DNA of 7,261 nucleotides from Fusobacteriota bacterium (lineage in GTDB: Bacteria > Fusobacteriota > Fusobacteriia > Bac17 > JAEWOZ01): NCBI GenBank assembly GCA_023399505.1, contig JAEWOZ010000123.1:1-7261 (forward strand). The letters are read 5' to 3'. Under the pieces are notes generated by a model. It made no database searches. It was not told where the DNA came from and saw only the letters and a list, made by a program, of their open reading frames with translations. The position numbers and the translations under genes were made by a program. Below, piece after piece: positions 5,993 through 7,261 of the stretch. Each line of letters begins with the position of its first letter. Positions within the stretch are counted from its first letter, which is position 1.

Positions 5993-6019
5993 GTTACAAT
6001 ACTGATAAGTAACAATACT
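5993..6019 (-). repeat. Tandem 11-bp direct repeat upstream of the operon promoter
   Basis: On the minus strand AGTATTGTTAC (6019-6009) and AGTATTGTAAC (6003-5993) match at 10 of 11 positions, 16 bp apart. The GTTAC and GTAAC ends also form an inverted pair (6014-6009 with 5997-5992, 6 bp, 11-nt loop). The copies lie 22 bp or more upstream of the presumed -35, where an activator could bind. The hairpin could instead be a poor terminator for the 6027-6668 gene, but no T-run follows it. Confidence 0.35.
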
Positions 6020-6026
6020 AAAATAA

Positions 6027-6668
6027 TTATTTAAATGATAATGTATTTTCTATTAACTTTTCTTCCATTAAAATTATACTCTGTCCTATTTTTATTTCCA
6101 ACTTAAAATTATCTAATAATAAGTTTTTATTGATTTTTTTATAATTAAAAGTAATTTTATTTTGTAGAATTTTTCCTTTTTCTTCTATTAAAAAAGATAG
6201 TTCTTTTAAAGTTTTATTATTACAATTGTAAATAAAATAACCTTTATCAAAAGAGATTTTTGATAAGTTTTTGTTTTCATTTTTCTCATAAAATTTATGA
6301 GCATTTAACAGATTCAATAATTCTTTTGTTTCAAAAGATGGATATAAGAATGTGTAATATATTATTTCATTTAGTTTATTGGTAGTAAAAGGAATTTTTT
6401 CTTTTGCATTGTTAAAAATTAGTTTTTTATCTTCTAAAGCTAATAAAGTGTTTCCCTCAAGGTCCTTCAAAATTAATTTTTCTTTTTTAGGGTTTTTTAC
6501 TAATATAAAATTTTTTTTAAATATTTCTATATTATTTATTCTTATGATTCTCTCTATTTCATATGTGACATCATTATAATTTAATGAAGTACCCTTATAA
6601 AAAAAACTTATTATTTTATTTTTATAACGGCATGAAGACAGAAAGGTTAATATAAGTATCATAATCAT
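6027..6668 (-). CDS. Small lipoprotein of unknown function, LolA-like beta pattern
   Basis: A 213-residue protein with a very short signal (12 residues, hydrophobic) and lipobox L-S-S-C at Cys13. There is no Lys or Arg before the hydrophobic run, which is unusual; the basic residues come after the Cys. The body is Lys/Asn/Ile-rich with many alternating short strands. The last 70 residues (about 142-213) have the order strand, strand with Glu/Lys turn, I-T-F-N-Y-K-K-I at 172-179, then L-L-L-D-N-F-K-L-E-I at 183-192 and a closing strand. This resembles the half-barrel of LolA/LppX-type lipid-carrier proteins, but only as a pattern, not an identifiable motif. The start is fixed: TGA lies two codons upstream in frame. 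It overlaps the preceding gene by ATGA, so the two are translationally coupled. Function not assigned. Confidence 0.75.
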   Translation of the reverse strand: MIMILILTFLSSCRYKNKIISFFYKGTSLNYNDVTYEIERIIRINNIEIFKKNFILVKNPKKEKLILKDLEGNTLLALEDKKLIFNNAKEKIPFTTNKLNEIIYYTFLYPSFETKELLNLLNAHKFYEKNENKNLSKISFDKGYFIYNCNNKTLKELSFLIEEKGKILQNKITFNYKKINKNLLLDNFKLEIKIGQSIILMEEKLIENTLSFK

Positions 6669-7261
6669 TTTTCATCTCCTTTAAAGCTTTCTAACGTTGA
6701 ATTCTTTATTGCCTTATCAATGTTTGGGATACTAAAACAAAGTTTAATTTTTTCTTTTATGTATTTTAAGCTTTCAGTATGATTATAAATAGCTTTTTCA
6801 AGAAAAATTTCATTTGGGTTGGAAATAGGGACATGAAAAGCATCCTTAATTAAAAAATTATCTACAAATATGTTTTCTTTTTTAATACTTTCATTAAAAA
6901 ATTGTTCTTTCAAACTTAAAACACCATCATGAACATTTGAACCAATATACTTACACATAATTTTATTAATATTCTCTAAAGCTTTTATAACTTCGTTTAA
7001 GTTAATTAAATGCTCTGTAAAAGTAAATTGAAATTTATCAATTGTAAGATTTGAATTGCCTGTAAAAGAAGAAAATAAATTATTAAACATATCAAATGCA
7101 AAAGTGAAAATTCCTGCTGTATTTAAAATTAAAGAAGAATTGTTAGTGAAATTGCTAAACTTTGATTGTATTTCATAAATTCTCTCTTTTATATCTGGAA
7201 AAGGCAAAAATGAAGATTTAAATATATCAGTTTCGCTTCCAGCCAAGCAATATATACGTAT
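6665..7261 (-). CDS. Unknown protein, C-terminal 198 residues (runs off right edge)
   Basis: The frame is open from the right edge of the window to a TGA at 6667-6665, so the true start is probably outside. The in-frame TTG at 7246 has no ribosome binding site (upstream bases are ATACGTATATATTGC) and looks like an internal Leu codon. I do not recognise the family. It is predicted mainly helical, with a hydrophobic, Asn/Ser/Phe-rich stretch near visible residues 43-66 that could be a membrane-associated helix, and a charged Lys/Glu-rich remainder. A Cys at visible residue 5 is preceded by Tyr, so it is a poor lipobox. Its tight ATGA coupling to the lipoprotein at 6027-6668 suggests a shared process, perhaps at the cell envelope. 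The promoter is not in the window. Confidence 0.65.
   Translation of the reverse strand: MRIYCLAGSETDIFKSSFLPFPDIKERIYEIQSKFSNFTNNSSLILNTAGIFTFAFDMFNNLFSSFTGNSNLTIDKFQFTFTEHLINLNEVIKALENINKIMCKYIGSNVHDGVLSLKEQFFNESIKKENIFVDNFLIKDAFHVPISNPNEIFLEKAIYNHTESLKYIKEKIKLCFSIPNIDKAIKNSTLESFKGDEK
6676..6680 (-). promoter_or_regulatory. Ribosome binding site inside the upstream gene
   Basis: AGGAG, 7 nt before ATG 6668, lies within the last codons of the upstream reading frame. It supports the chosen lipoprotein start and ATGA coupling. Confidence 0.7.

Noticed and set aside
6662..6675. Frameshift in the lipoprotein signal: ATG at 6675 followed by A5, which with one base fewer would add Met-Lys before the hydrophobic run
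   Set aside because: AGGAG directly abuts that ATG, leaving no spacing, while ATG 6668 has 7-nt spacing. The lack of a basic residue is odd, but a sequencing or phase-variation claim is not supported.
7244..7246. TTG as the true start of the right-edge gene
   Set aside because: There is no ribosome binding site, and the frame stays open to the window edge, so it is more likely an internal Leu codon.
1..7261. Mycoplasma-type code (TGA = Trp), suggested by the extreme AT bias
   Set aside because: TGA serves as the stop of the gene ending at 6665, Trp is encoded by TGG, and an outer-membrane barrel argues for a diderm.

Overview
The window is a compact, very AT-rich (roughly a quarter G+C by eye) bacterial region using the standard code: TGA ends the gene closing at 6665, and Trp is TGG. 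The proteins point to a diderm host. There is an apparent outer-membrane beta-barrel ending in Phe, and there are two or three short-signal lipoproteins with Ser or Asn just before the lipobox Cys. A low-G+C spirochaete is my first guess, from the UPF0164-type barrel and relaxed lipoboxes; a fusobacterium is the main alternative. I cannot name the species.

Layout, left to right. (1) 1-90, minus strand: the first 30 codons of a lipoprotein gene that runs off the left edge, with its own promoter (176-204) and a structured leader. (2) 246-1172, minus: an ankyrin-repeat lipoprotein with a promoter at 1206-1234 and a terminator at 232-256. (3) 1311-3719, plus: an 802-residue fusion of an acyl-activating enzyme, an acyl carrier protein and a PlsC-type acyltransferase, transcribed divergently from the ankyrin gene from an extended -10 promoter (1248-1276). 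(4) 5904-3731, minus: a probable three-gene operon of a UPF0164/FadL-like barrel, an Sfp-type phosphopantetheinyl transferase (1-nt TAATG overlap) and pgpA (30-nt gap). It converges on the fusion gene at a bidirectional terminator that contains or abuts both stop codons. (5) 7261-6027, minus: a truncated gene of unknown function coupled by an ATGA overlap to a small lipoprotein with a LolA-like beta pattern at its C-terminus.

The centre of the window (1311-5904) reads as a coherent membrane-lipid module. The barrel could admit fatty acids through the outer membrane. The fusion protein could activate them, hold them on its own ACP domain and transfer them to a glycerophosphate acceptor. The transferase could install the phosphopantetheine arm on that ACP, and PgpA makes phosphatidylglycerol further along the pathway. 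The domain calls are read from motifs; the pathway as a whole is inference. The main complication is that the adenylation domain lacks two conserved lysines (A3 and A10 motifs) while keeping most other core motifs.

No tRNA, rRNA, CRISPR array, insertion sequence or attachment site was recognised. The only long stretch without a complete gene is 91-245, which holds a leader, a promoter and a terminator.
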